From Chloroflexota bacterium (GTDB taxonomy: Bacteria; Chloroflexota; UBA6077), in contig JAJZQR010000342.1 in assembly GCA_021806765.1 (NCBI GenBank), positions 1 through 5,416 on the forward strand: DNA of 5,416 nucleotides, written 5' to 3'. The number at the start of each line of letters is the position of its first letter. Within the stretch, counting starts at the first letter, position 1. Below are positions 1 through 5,248 of this stretch, piece after piece. Both the position numbers and the translations under genes were made by a program. The notes beneath the pieces are model-generated. The model searched no databases. It had not been told where the DNA came from and was given only the letters and a program-made list of their open reading frames with translations.

Positions 1-536
1 CCCAAGGGTTTCGTCAGCACCAGCAGCTCGCCCGGGAGGGCGTATCCCTTGGTGGTGATGCGGGATGGATCCCCGACGCCAGTGACGCAGAGGCCGTACT
101 TGGGCTCCTTATCGATCACGGTGTGGCCCCCGACGATGATGCCTCCGGCCTCGGCCACCTTCTCCGCCCCACCCTGAAGGATGGAGGAGATGATCTCCGG
201 GGGAAGGTCCTCCGGAAAGGCCGCCACGTTCAGGGCAAAGAGCACCTCGCCGCCCATGGCGTAGACGTCGCTCATGGCGTTGGCCGCCGCTATGGCCCCA
301 TAGCTGTAGGGGTCGTCCACCACCGGAGCGAAGAAATCCACGGTCTCGATGATGGCTCGATCCGCGACTCGGAAGACGGCGGCGTCGTCGCCGGTCTTGA
401 GTCCCACCAGGAGGTCCGGGTGGTTGTAGTGGGCCAGGGGCTTGAGTATCTTCTCGAGGTCCAACGGACCCATCTTTCCCGCTCAACCAGCGCAGCTGGC
501 GAGCGAGGTCAGCCGGATGGCCTTCCCTGCAGCCAT
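1..536 (-). CDS. selD: Selenide, water dikinase (selenophosphate synthetase), selenocysteine-containing, 3' end outside window
   Basis: SelD makes selenophosphate from selenide and ATP in the cytoplasm, the selenium donor for selenocysteyn-tRNA(Sec) and for 2-selenouridine in tRNA. Reading from the ATG at 536-534 gives 178 complete residues before the window edge, about half of the usual ~340-350. The N-terminus carries the active-site loop SCAG-U-AGK (residues 14-21), in which an in-frame TGA at 485-483 sits where E. coli has Cys17, followed by the conserved Lys (Lys21 here, Lys20 in E. coli). Further family motifs follow in the same frame: LLVGLKTGDDAAVF (42-55), the TVDFF segment (65-69), NAMSDVYAMGG (86-96), and GGHTVIDKEPKYGLCVTG (136-153). 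Homology on both sides of the TGA, together with its active-site position, argues for Sec readthrough, not a stop. The start is supported by AGGAGG five bases upstream. A standard gene caller would start after the TGA, at 473, and lose the catalytic residue. The identification is firm; Sec insertion is inferred. Confidence 0.95.
458..470 (-). promoter_or_regulatory. SECIS-like hairpin downstream of the selD UGA
   Basis: In the selD mRNA a perfect 5-bp stem GGUCC / GGACC closes a three-base loop GUU. A G-U pair can extend it to 6 bp. The loop lies 18-20 bases after the UGA. Bacterial SECIS elements are known to sit inside the coding region shortly after the UGA and to present a small apical loop with an early G (G-U in E. 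coli fdhF) to SelB. The position and loop fit that description. The stem is short, so the function is inferred from placement. Confidence 0.65.
483..485 (-). other. selD: In-frame UGA read as selenocysteine (Sec18 of SelD)
   Basis: The TGA codon is preceded by codons for S-C-A-G and followed by codons for A-G-K, which matches the SelD active-site loop. The family has either Cys or Sec at exactly this position (Cys17 in E. coli). The frame stays open and conserved for at least 160 codons downstream. Readthrough requires SelA, SelB and tRNA(Sec) elsewhere in the genome, which cannot be seen here. Confidence 0.9.
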
Positions 537-541
537 TGAAA

Positions 542-547
542 CCTCCT
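542..547 (-). promoter_or_regulatory. Shine-Dalgarno of selD, fixing the start upstream of the UGA
   Basis: AGGAGG on the minus strand lies five bases before the ATG at 536. It is a full-consensus site at good spacing, and it places translation initiation ahead of the in-frame TGA. No comparable site precedes the internal ATG at 473. Confidence 0.85.
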
Positions 548-575
548 GTGGCGGGGTAATCGCGCGTCCCTTCGG

Positions 576-605
576 ATTATACGGTAGCCCGCGAGCGCCC
601 GGCAA
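576..605 (-). promoter_or_regulatory. Sigma-70-type promoter of selD
   Basis: On the minus strand a perfect TATAAT (581-576) is preceded by TTGCCG (605-600; four of six matches to TTGACA) with an 18-base spacer. The predicted start, near 569, would give a leader of about 33 bases ending in the AGGAGG site. A perfect -10 box stands out in this GC-rich background. Confidence 0.65.
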
Positions 606-639
606 ACAGGGGTCTGGAGATTACCACCCCCTTCCCCGG

Positions 640-665
640 CCCTTCCCCCATCCGAGGGGGAAGGG
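640..665. repeat. Perfect 10-bp inverted repeat, C-rich/G-rich
   Basis: CCCTTCCCCC (640-649) and GGGGGAAGGG (656-665) are exact reverse complements around the six-base loop ATCCGA. Resembling the C/G-rich extragenic palindromes of many GC-rich bacteria, it is probably one copy of a dispersed repeat family. It lacks a T-tract and lies between divergent genes, so it is not a typical terminator. Confidence 0.85.
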
Positions 666-671
666 AGACTA

Positions 672-711
672 TCCCCCTGCCCCCCCTTTGTGGGGGAAGG
701 GGGCAGGGGGA
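672..711. repeat. Perfect 13-bp inverted repeat, C-rich/G-rich
   Basis: TCCCCCTGCCCCC (672-684) pairs without mismatch to GGGGGCAGGGGGA (699-711) around a 14-base loop. It lies six bases after the neighbouring 10-bp palindrome and shares its CCCCC/GGGGGAA vocabulary, so the two probably form one composite repeat unit of about 72 bases. It sits in the middle of the divergent intergenic region. Confidence 0.85.
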
Positions 712-717
712 AGGGGG
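692..717 (+). other. Four-tract G5 quadruplex motif
   Basis: Four runs of exactly five G (692-696, 699-703, 706-710, 713-717) are separated by the two-base loops AA, CA and AA. This meets the usual G-quadruplex pattern very strongly (long tracts, short loops). It overlaps the 3' arm of the 13-bp palindrome, so hairpin and quadruplex folds would compete. It lies about 75 bases upstream of the plus-strand -10 box at 791. Structure formation is inferred from sequence only. Confidence 0.75.
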
Positions 718-790
718 CGGCCGGCAGCAGCGCAATTGCCTGGTACACCCCGGGAGGGACGCATACCGACGATGGGGAGCGACTTCGTCG

Positions 791-796
791 TATAAT
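791..796 (+). promoter_or_regulatory. -10 box of the HD-GYP cluster promoter
   Basis: A perfect TATAAT precedes the first HD-GYP gene, with a predicted start near 803 and a leader of about 47 bases. The matching -35 region is poor: the best candidate, CCGACG at 766-771, has three of six matches and a long 19-base spacer. The promoter may need an activator or use another sigma factor. Confidence 0.55.
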
Positions 797-849
797 GGAA
801 TCGTAGACTACCCTTGCTCCGTTCCTCAGGGAGGGTTCTGGAGGCACCG

Positions 850-2073
850 ATGCGGAAGGTGAGCCTGGATAGGGTTCAGCCGGGAATGGTTCTCGGCAAG
901 TCGCTGCACAACGAGCGGGGCGACGTCCTCCTGTCCCGCGGTGTAGCGCTGACTCCTCAGTTCATCGAGGCGCTGCGTGAGCACGGCTATTTCGTCATCT
1001 ACGTGCAGGACGGAGTGGCCGACGACGTGGAGCCGCCCGAGGTCCTGTCCCCGAGGCTGCGCAACCTCACCTACAAGCACCTGCACGACCTCTTCAACAT
1101 CGCCGAGTCGATCTCGGACGTTCAGGATGAGGTGGAGCAGAAGGATCTGCTGATGCAGTTCGCCGAGGGGGCCAAACCGCAGTTCGCGACCCTCTACGAC
1201 GACGTGGCGCAGATCGTCGAGAGCATATCCGACGCTGAAACCCTATCCGGGATCGTCTCGCTGCAGAGCCACGATAGCTACACCTACGAGCACTCCCTGG
1301 AGGTCACCATCGCGGGAGTCATGCTGGGCCACAGGCTCCTTCTCCCCCTTTCGGACCTCCACCAGCTGGCCCTGGGTTGTCTCTGCCACGACATCGGGAA
1401 GCTGATGGTCCCGAAGGCCATCCTCGGCAAGCCGGGGAGGCTCTCCAAGGAAGAGTTCGCCCTGGTTCAGCGGCACCCTGAAGCCGGATACGAGACGATG
1501 CAGCGCGTGATGAGGTCGTCGGATATCGTCGCTCGCCAGGTGGTCCGGCAGCACCACGAGCGGCAGGACGGCACCGGCTATCCCCGGGGGCTCAGGGGCA
1601 ACAACCGATTCACCTGGGGTAAGCAATCCTTCGGGCAGGGACTCATTCTGCCGGCCGCGGAGATCGCGGCGGTCGCCGACGTCTTCGCCGCCCTGGCCTC
1701 AGACCGTCCCTATCGCCGGGCGATGGGCCCGGCGGAGGTCGTCACCACGCTGCAGGGAATGGCGGGCCCTCACCTGAATCGGGAGATCGTGACCCGCTTC
1801 CTGACGATCCTCCCGACCTATCCCATCAGCACCGAGGTGGTGGTCATCTCCCGCAAACTGCAGGGCTATCGAGGGATCGTCACCGACGTCCACCCTGCCC
1901 ACATGAATCGCCCCACCGTCCGGATGCTGTTCGACCCCCACGGCCGGTCGATCGCCCCCTTCGAGGTGGACACCAGCAAAGAGAAGGAGATCGAGGTCGC
2001 CACCTCCTCCTACGCCGAGCTGGTGGGCTTCGATCTGGAGCCGAGAAGCCTGGCCGCAAACCCGGGAGCGTAG
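850..2073 (+). CDS. HD-GYP domain phosphodiesterase, paralog 1
   Basis: This 407-residue protein is predicted to be a soluble cytoplasmic enzyme that hydrolyses cyclic di-GMP to pGpG and GMP. Residues 1-50 form a small N-terminal domain of the type often found ahead of HD-GYP domains (MRKVSLDRVQPGMVL, then RGDVLLSRGV). Residues 65-130 look like a helical linker. The HD-GYP domain spans about 135-320. Its expected metal and catalytic residues are all visible: His148, His180-Asp181 with Lys184 in HDIGK, His209 in QRHP, His235-His236 and the signature HHERQDGTGYP (235-245), and Asp277. Residues 325-385 form a C-terminal extension (EVVVISRKLQGYRGIV, PFEVDT) shared with the paralog downstream. The ATG at 850 is preferred over an upstream in-frame ATG at 814 because GGAGG (840-844) lies five bases before it and the paralog starts with the same MRK. 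No sensor domain is seen. Substrate specificity is inferred from the family. Confidence 0.93.
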   Translation: MRKVSLDRVQPGMVLGKSLHNERGDVLLSRGVALTPQFIEALREHGYFVIYVQDGVADDVEPPEVLSPRLRNLTYKHLHDLFNIAESISDVQDEVEQKDLLMQFAEGAKPQFATLYDDVAQIVESISDAETLSGIVSLQSHDSYTYEHSLEVTIAGVMLGHRLLLPLSDLHQLALGCLCHDIGKLMVPKAILGKPGRLSKEEFALVQRHPEAGYETMQRVMRSSDIVARQVVRQHHERQDGTGYPRGLRGNNRFTWGKQSFGQGLILPAAEIAAVADVFAALASDRPYRRAMGPAEVVTTLQGMAGPHLNREIVTRFLTILPTYPISTEVVVISRKLQGYRGIVTDVHPAHMNRPTVRMLFDPHGRSIAPFEVDTSKEKEIEVATSSYAELVGFDLEPRSLAANPGA

Positions 2074-2075
2074 CC

Positions 2076-2333
2076 ATGACCGCGAAGAGACCCGAGAGGG
2101 ACACAACTCGGCGTGAAGAGATCCGCGGCGGCGGCCACCGACGGCACACCGAAGAGCGGCTGGTGCTGGGCGGGTTCGCCATCCTGCTGGTGGTAGGTGG
2201 TTTGCTGGTTCTCCTGCTGCTGGGCAAGAGTGCCGCGACCGTGGCTGCCGGCATCCTGCTGCTGGTCATCGGCCTCCTCCTGGCCCTCTACAAAGGGCTG
2301 GAGCTGCTGGAAAACTGGCTGAAAGAGCAATAG
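2076..2333 (+). CDS. Small two-helix membrane protein
   Basis: This 85-residue protein has no recognised family. It has a charged, Arg/Glu/His-rich N-terminus (1-28), two hydrophobic helices at about 29-49 (rich in L, V and G) and 53-72, and a short amphipathic tail (ENWLKEQ). The positive N-terminus followed by a helical hairpin suggests both ends are cytoplasmic. The ATG lies two bases after the stop of the HD-GYP gene, and GGGAG (2064-2068) in the end of that gene sits at proper spacing, so the two are almost certainly cotranscribed and perhaps translationally coupled. Its position between two HD-GYP paralogs makes it a candidate membrane partner for them, but nothing in its sequence shows a binding site. 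It is real by coupling and composition; its function is unknown. Confidence 0.8.
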   Translation: MTAKRPERDTTRREEIRGGGHRRHTEERLVLGGFAILLVVGGLLVLLLLGKSAATVAAGILLLVIGLLLALYKGLELLENWLKEQ

Positions 2334-2407
2334 CTCCCCCAGGGTCTAATCTTCCCGCGCTCGACAACCGATATAACTATGGGACGGAACGGATGAGGAC
2401 CACCCGG

Positions 2408-2424
2408 CCCTCCGCTACGGAGGG
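2408..2424 (+). promoter_or_regulatory. Leader hairpin upstream of the second HD-GYP gene
   Basis: CCCTCCG (2408-2414) and CGGAGGG (2418-2424) form a perfect 7-bp stem with the loop CTA in the 111-base gap between the small membrane gene and the second HD-GYP gene. The 3' arm carries GGAGGG, a ribosome-site-like purine run that continues as GAGGAGG to 2431. The stem could therefore hide part of that run. No U-tract follows, so it is not a classic terminator. A regulatory role is inferred. Confidence 0.45.
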
Positions 2425-2444
2425 GAGGAGGCCTTGAGGCGGTA

Positions 2445-3638
2445 ATGCGAAAGCTGTACATCGAGCAACTCCAGGAGGGGATGATCCTGGCGCGCGCCAT
2501 CTACAACGATCGCGGCGACATCCTCCTAGCCCGAGGGGTGAAGCTTTCCTCCAACTACATCAGAGCCCTCCGATCGCTCGGATACTACGCAGTCTTCGTC
2601 CGCGACGGCGCCGACGACGACCTGGACCCGCCCGAGGTTATATCGGAGCAGGTGCGGGTAGCCACCTACAAGCACGTGCGCGACCTCTTTGCCGTGGTCC
2701 AGAACGTCACGATGCAGCACGACAGGGAAGGTAAGCAGGCGGCCCTCGCCCATCTGGGGGACAAGGCGGCTCCTCAGATCGCCCAACTGTACCGAGACGT
2801 GGAGCAGATCATCGACGAGGTAATGACGGCCGACACCCTGTCCGGCGTCGCCTCCCTGAAGACCCACGACAACTACACCTTCGAGCACTCGGTAGAGGTC
2901 ACCGTGGTGGGGGTCATGCTGGGGAAGAGGCTCTACCTGCCCGTCCAGGAAATGCACCAGCTAGCCCTGGGGTGTCTGTGCCACGACATCGGCAAGACGG
3001 TGGTGCCGCCCGGGGTGTTGAGCAAGCCGGGACGCCTGACGGACGAGGAGTTCGCCCTGGTGAAGCAACACCCCACAGCGGGCTACGAAGCGGTGCAGCA
3101 GTTCATGGGCGCTTCCGACATCATCGCTCGCCACGTTGTCTGGCAGCACCACGAACGGCAGGACGGCACCGGCTATCCCCGGGGTCTACGAGGGGACAAC
3201 CGTTTCGGGGGAGCTGTGGAGTCTCGCTTCGGCAGGCAATTCATCCTGCCTGCCGCGGAGATTGCCGCCGTGGCCGACGTTTACTCTGCACTGGCCTCCG
3301 ACCGTCCCTATCGGAGGGCTCTAAAGCCTCCGGAGATCGTTGCCACCCTGGGGGAGATGGCCGGCAGCCATCTCAACCGGGAACTGGTCCGCCGCTTCCT
3401 ATCGATCCTCCCGGCCTACCCGATGGGGACGGAGGTGGTGGTGATCTCGCAGAAGCTGCAGGGCCACCGGGGCGTGGTGGCCTCGACCCCTTCCACCGAC
3501 ATGCAGCGCCCGACGATCAGGATCCTTTTCGATCAGTACGGGAGGAGGGTGACGCCCTTCGAGGTGGACACGGCGGTGGACAGGGAGATCGAACTGGCGA
3601 TGCCCGCCTATAAGGAGGCGGTTCGCGCTCCGGCCTAA
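2445..3638 (+). CDS. HD-GYP domain phosphodiesterase, paralog 2
   Basis: This 397-residue protein is colinear with the HD-GYP protein upstream and about 58% identical by hand alignment, with one single-residue insertion near residue 260. It has the same N-terminal domain (MRKLYIEQLQEGMIL, RGDILLARGV), helical linker, HD-GYP domain and C-terminal extension (EVVVISQKLQGHRGVV, PFEVDT). The catalytic residues are all kept: His148, His180-Asp181 and Lys184 (HDIGK), His209, His235-His236 in HHERQDGTGYP, and Asp278, so both copies should be active cyclic di-GMP phosphodiesterases. The ATG at 2445 matches the paralog start. GAGG at 2436-2439 lies five bases upstream, and a stronger AGGAGG (2426-2431) lies 13 bases away. 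The linker (about 85-110) is the most divergent part of the N-terminal half, which suggests different signals or partners. Its stop overlaps the stop of the convergent gene on the other strand. Confidence 0.93.
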   Translation: MRKLYIEQLQEGMILARAIYNDRGDILLARGVKLSSNYIRALRSLGYYAVFVRDGADDDLDPPEVISEQVRVATYKHVRDLFAVVQNVTMQHDREGKQAALAHLGDKAAPQIAQLYRDVEQIIDEVMTADTLSGVASLKTHDNYTFEHSVEVTVVGVMLGKRLYLPVQEMHQLALGCLCHDIGKTVVPPGVLSKPGRLTDEEFALVKQHPTAGYEAVQQFMGASDIIARHVVWQHHERQDGTGYPRGLRGDNRFGGAVESRFGRQFILPAAEIAAVADVYSALASDRPYRRALKPPEIVATLGEMAGSHLNRELVRRFLSILPAYPMGTEVVVISQKLQGHRGVVASTPSTDMQRPTIRILFDQYGRRVTPFEVDTAVDREIELAMPAYKEAVRAPA

Positions 3639-4984
3639 TAGAGCAGGTACTTCTGCCGCACCTGAAGGAACTGCCGGATCCCCTCCTGGTAGGCTGCCAC
3701 CCGCTGCTCGACCCCCTCCCCGGAGCCCAGCCCGGCCACCGGACCAGAAGCCGCGATCGGGTGAGAAGCCGATTTACTGTAGGCGTCCAGTATGCTGAGG
3801 GTGGTGAGAACCGCCCGGTAGGCCCTGGGGTCGGTAAAGTAGATCTCCACCCCCGCGCACATCTGTCCGTCGAACTTCTCCCCTGGTTTCGCGGGCTCGA
3901 AGTAGGCCGGACGGAAGGCTACTCCGGGGAGGTGGCGAGCGTTGAGGTCGGACGCCGCCTTCACGGCGTCCACCCAGGGGGCGCCGGTCATCAGGAAGGG
4001 TCGGGTGGTGCCCCGCCCCTCGGAGACGTTGGACACCGACTCGATCAACGCCTGGCCTGTGTAGGCGAGGTCCGAGTCGGCCGTCGGCAGGTTGGGCGAG
4101 GGGGCGACCCAGGGCAGGCCCGTCTCGGCCCAGGTCATGTCTCTCCTCCATCCCTCCATCTTCACCACCGTTAGCTGGGCACCCATGTGGTACTCCTCGT
4201 TCCACATGGTAGCCAGCTCGCCGTTGGTCATGCCGGGTCTGGCAGGCAGGGGATGTCGCCAGATGTCCCGGGCGGGGAGCATAGGTCCCTCCACCACCTC
4301 GCCTCCGGCGGGGTTGGGTCTATCCAGCACCATGAAGGGGACGCCTGCTCTGGCTGCTGCCTCCATGGCGAAGCTCATGGTGAACTTGTAGGTGTACAGG
4401 GCGGAGCCGCTCTCCTGAATGTCGAAGATCAGCAGGTCCATCCCTTTTAGCCACTCCGGCTTCGGGGCGAGGGTGCTGCCGTACAGACTGTAGACCGGCA
4501 CGCCCGTGTAGGGATCGATAGCGCCATCCAACTTCTTGCCGGCCTCCTCGGCGCCTCGGATGCCGTGCTCTCCCGCGAAGAGGGCCACCAGCTTCACCCC
4601 GGGTATCGACCGAAGCAGGTCCACGTCGCTCCGCAGGTCGGAGCCCACCCCCGTCTGATTGGTGATGAGCCCGATCCGCTTTCCCTCCACCAGCTGTGGC
4701 TGCTCCTGCACCAGCACCTCGATGCCCGGCTTCACCCGGGCTGGCTGTGGGGCCGGGGTCTCGGCTGCCGGCGGGGCCGCGCTGCTGCCCGGCTGTGGGG
4801 AAGGGACGGGAGAGACGGTTGCCCCATTCTCGGAAACGGCCGTAGCAGTGCTGCCAGCATGCGAAGACTGGGAAGGCGCGGGCGAGGGAGGCTGCGGGCC
4901 CCCCGCGAAAGGGCTACAGGCAACGACGGTGGCCCCCAGGAGGAGAAGGACGATCAGGGACGAAACCCGAGCCAAGGTGGACAC
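3635..4984 (-). CDS. DUF1343/NamZ-type lipoprotein (putative exo-beta-N-acetylmuramidase)
   Basis: The protein has 449 residues from GTG 4984. It begins with a lipoprotein signal peptide: an Arg near the N-terminus, a hydrophobic core LIVLLLL, and the lipobox VVAC with the acylated Cys at residue 23. A disordered linker rich in Pro, Ser, Ala and Thr (about 24-83) follows, so the domain is tethered outside the cytoplasmic membrane. The DUF1343 domain then shows LITNQTGV (106-113), FAGEHGIRG (136-144; the Glu of EHG is the probable catalytic residue), DIQESGSALYTY (188-199), LDRPNP (220-225), SPNLPT (296-301) and SEGRGTTRPF (321-330). Characterised members (NamZ, B. subtilis YbbC) remove terminal MurNAc from peptidoglycan fragments; this activity is inferred here. 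The usual P of the PEHG motif is G in this copy. The start is uncertain: TTG at 4975 has GGAAAGG eight bases upstream and would place Cys at residue 20. No cell-wall recycling genes lie beside it. Confidence 0.88.
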   Translation of the reverse strand: MSTLARVSSLIVLLLLGATVVACSPFAGGPQPPSPAPSQSSHAGSTATAVSENGATVSPVPSPQPGSSAAPPAAETPAPQPARVKPGIEVLVQEQPQLVEGKRIGLITNQTGVGSDLRSDVDLLRSIPGVKLVALFAGEHGIRGAEEAGKKLDGAIDPYTGVPVYSLYGSTLAPKPEWLKGMDLLIFDIQESGSALYTYKFTMSFAMEAAARAGVPFMVLDRPNPAGGEVVEGPMLPARDIWRHPLPARPGMTNGELATMWNEEYHMGAQLTVVKMEGWRRDMTWAETGLPWVAPSPNLPTADSDLAYTGQALIESVSNVSEGRGTTRPFLMTGAPWVDAVKAASDLNARHLPGVAFRPAYFEPAKPGEKFDGQMCAGVEIYFTDPRAYRAVLTTLSILDAYSKSASHPIAASGPVAGLGSGEGVEQRVAAYQEGIRQFLQVRQKYLLY

Positions 4985-5051
4985 CTTTCCAGGCCGGCCT
5001 CCGGGGGAGTGGCGCCGAAGCACGACCGGGGGCGCGACGTGGGGAATGGAG

Positions 5052-5057
5052 ATTATG
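5052..5057 (-). promoter_or_regulatory. Candidate -10 box for the DUF1343 gene
   Basis: CATAAT on the minus strand (five of six matches to TATAAT) lies about 68 bases before the GTG start. The best -35 candidate, TTCTGA with an 18-base spacer, is weak. This is the only AT-rich element at suitable distance upstream of the gene. Confidence 0.25.
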
Positions 5058-5147
5058 TGAACCCGCCACAGCCTATCAGAAAGGCAATCCCCCGTCCACC
5101 GCGCAGCCTCGGGGGAAAGCCATCGTCCGGCGGGCCGTAGATAATGA

Positions 5148-5153
5148 TATAAT
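5148..5153 (+). promoter_or_regulatory. -10 box of the secreted-protein gene
   Basis: A perfect TATAAT on the plus strand is preceded by a near copy, GATAAT at 5140-5145. The predicted transcript start is near 5160, giving an 89-base leader. No good -35 box is seen; TCGTCC at 5123-5128 has only three matches and a 19-base spacer. Confidence 0.5.
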
Positions 5154-5159
5154 GCGGCT

Positions 5160-5177
5160 GGCCGTAAGGCTACGGCC
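5160..5177 (+). promoter_or_regulatory. 5'-terminal leader hairpin
   Basis: GGCCGTA (5160-5166) and TACGGCC (5171-5177) form a perfect 7-bp stem with the loop AGGC. It starts seven bases after the TATAAT box, so the predicted mRNA would begin with this hairpin. Such 5'-terminal stems are known to protect mRNAs from 5'-end-dependent decay. It could also be a protein-binding palindrome overlapping the start site. Confidence 0.5.
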
Positions 5178-5248
5178 GCTTTCCTCCGCTGCCTTCGACT
5201 GAACCCGCACGGGCCACCATCTGCCACCAATCCAGAGAGGAGCGAACG

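Larger units (their letters stand above)
537..849. other. Divergent intergenic region between selD and the first HD-GYP gene
   Basis: This 313-base stretch has no convincing gene. It holds the selD ribosome site and promoter at the left, a G/C-rich palindrome and quadruplex block at about 640-717 in the middle, and the plus-strand -10 box and ribosome site of the HD-GYP gene at the right. The open frames that cross it have no recognisable domain, and the base composition of the palindromic block explains them. Confidence 0.8.

Noticed and set aside
485..536. The TGA in selD as a nonsense mutation (pseudogene)
   Set aside because: The TGA falls exactly on the catalytic Cys/Sec position, the frame remains conserved on both sides, and a SECIS-like hairpin follows. 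A random stop would be unlikely to do all three.
123..539. Plus-strand open frame opposite selD
   Set aside because: It has no recognisable domain and is antisense to a clearly conserved gene; high GC makes such frames common.
640..717. CRISPR array
   Set aside because: There are only two non-identical palindromes, no regular repeat-spacer spacing and no cas genes.
442..847. Open frames on both strands through the intergenic palindrome region
   Set aside because: Their proteins are Pro/Gly/Arg-rich products of the C5/G5 repeats, with no ribosome site or family match.
814..849. Upstream ATG at 814 as start of the first HD-GYP gene
   Set aside because: It would add 12 residues without homology in the paralog, has no good ribosome site, and lies close to the predicted transcript start; ATG 850 has GGAGG at five bases.
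797..849. Cyclic di-GMP riboswitch in the leader of the first HD-GYP gene
   Set aside because: The leader is only about 47 bases and shows no paired architecture of the GEMM classes.
2372..2377. TATAAC as a promoter for the second HD-GYP gene
   Set aside because: No -35 element lies at suitable spacing (TCGACA at 2361-2366 is only five bases away), so I did not list it, though an internal promoter remains possible.
2972..3613. 213-residue plus-strand frame inside the second HD-GYP gene
   Set aside because: It is an out-of-frame shadow with low-complexity Gly/Arg/Pro composition over the catalytic domain codons.
3636..3760. Terminator at the convergent junction
   Set aside because: I found no stem followed by a T-tract on either strand; the sequence here is coding on one strand or the other.
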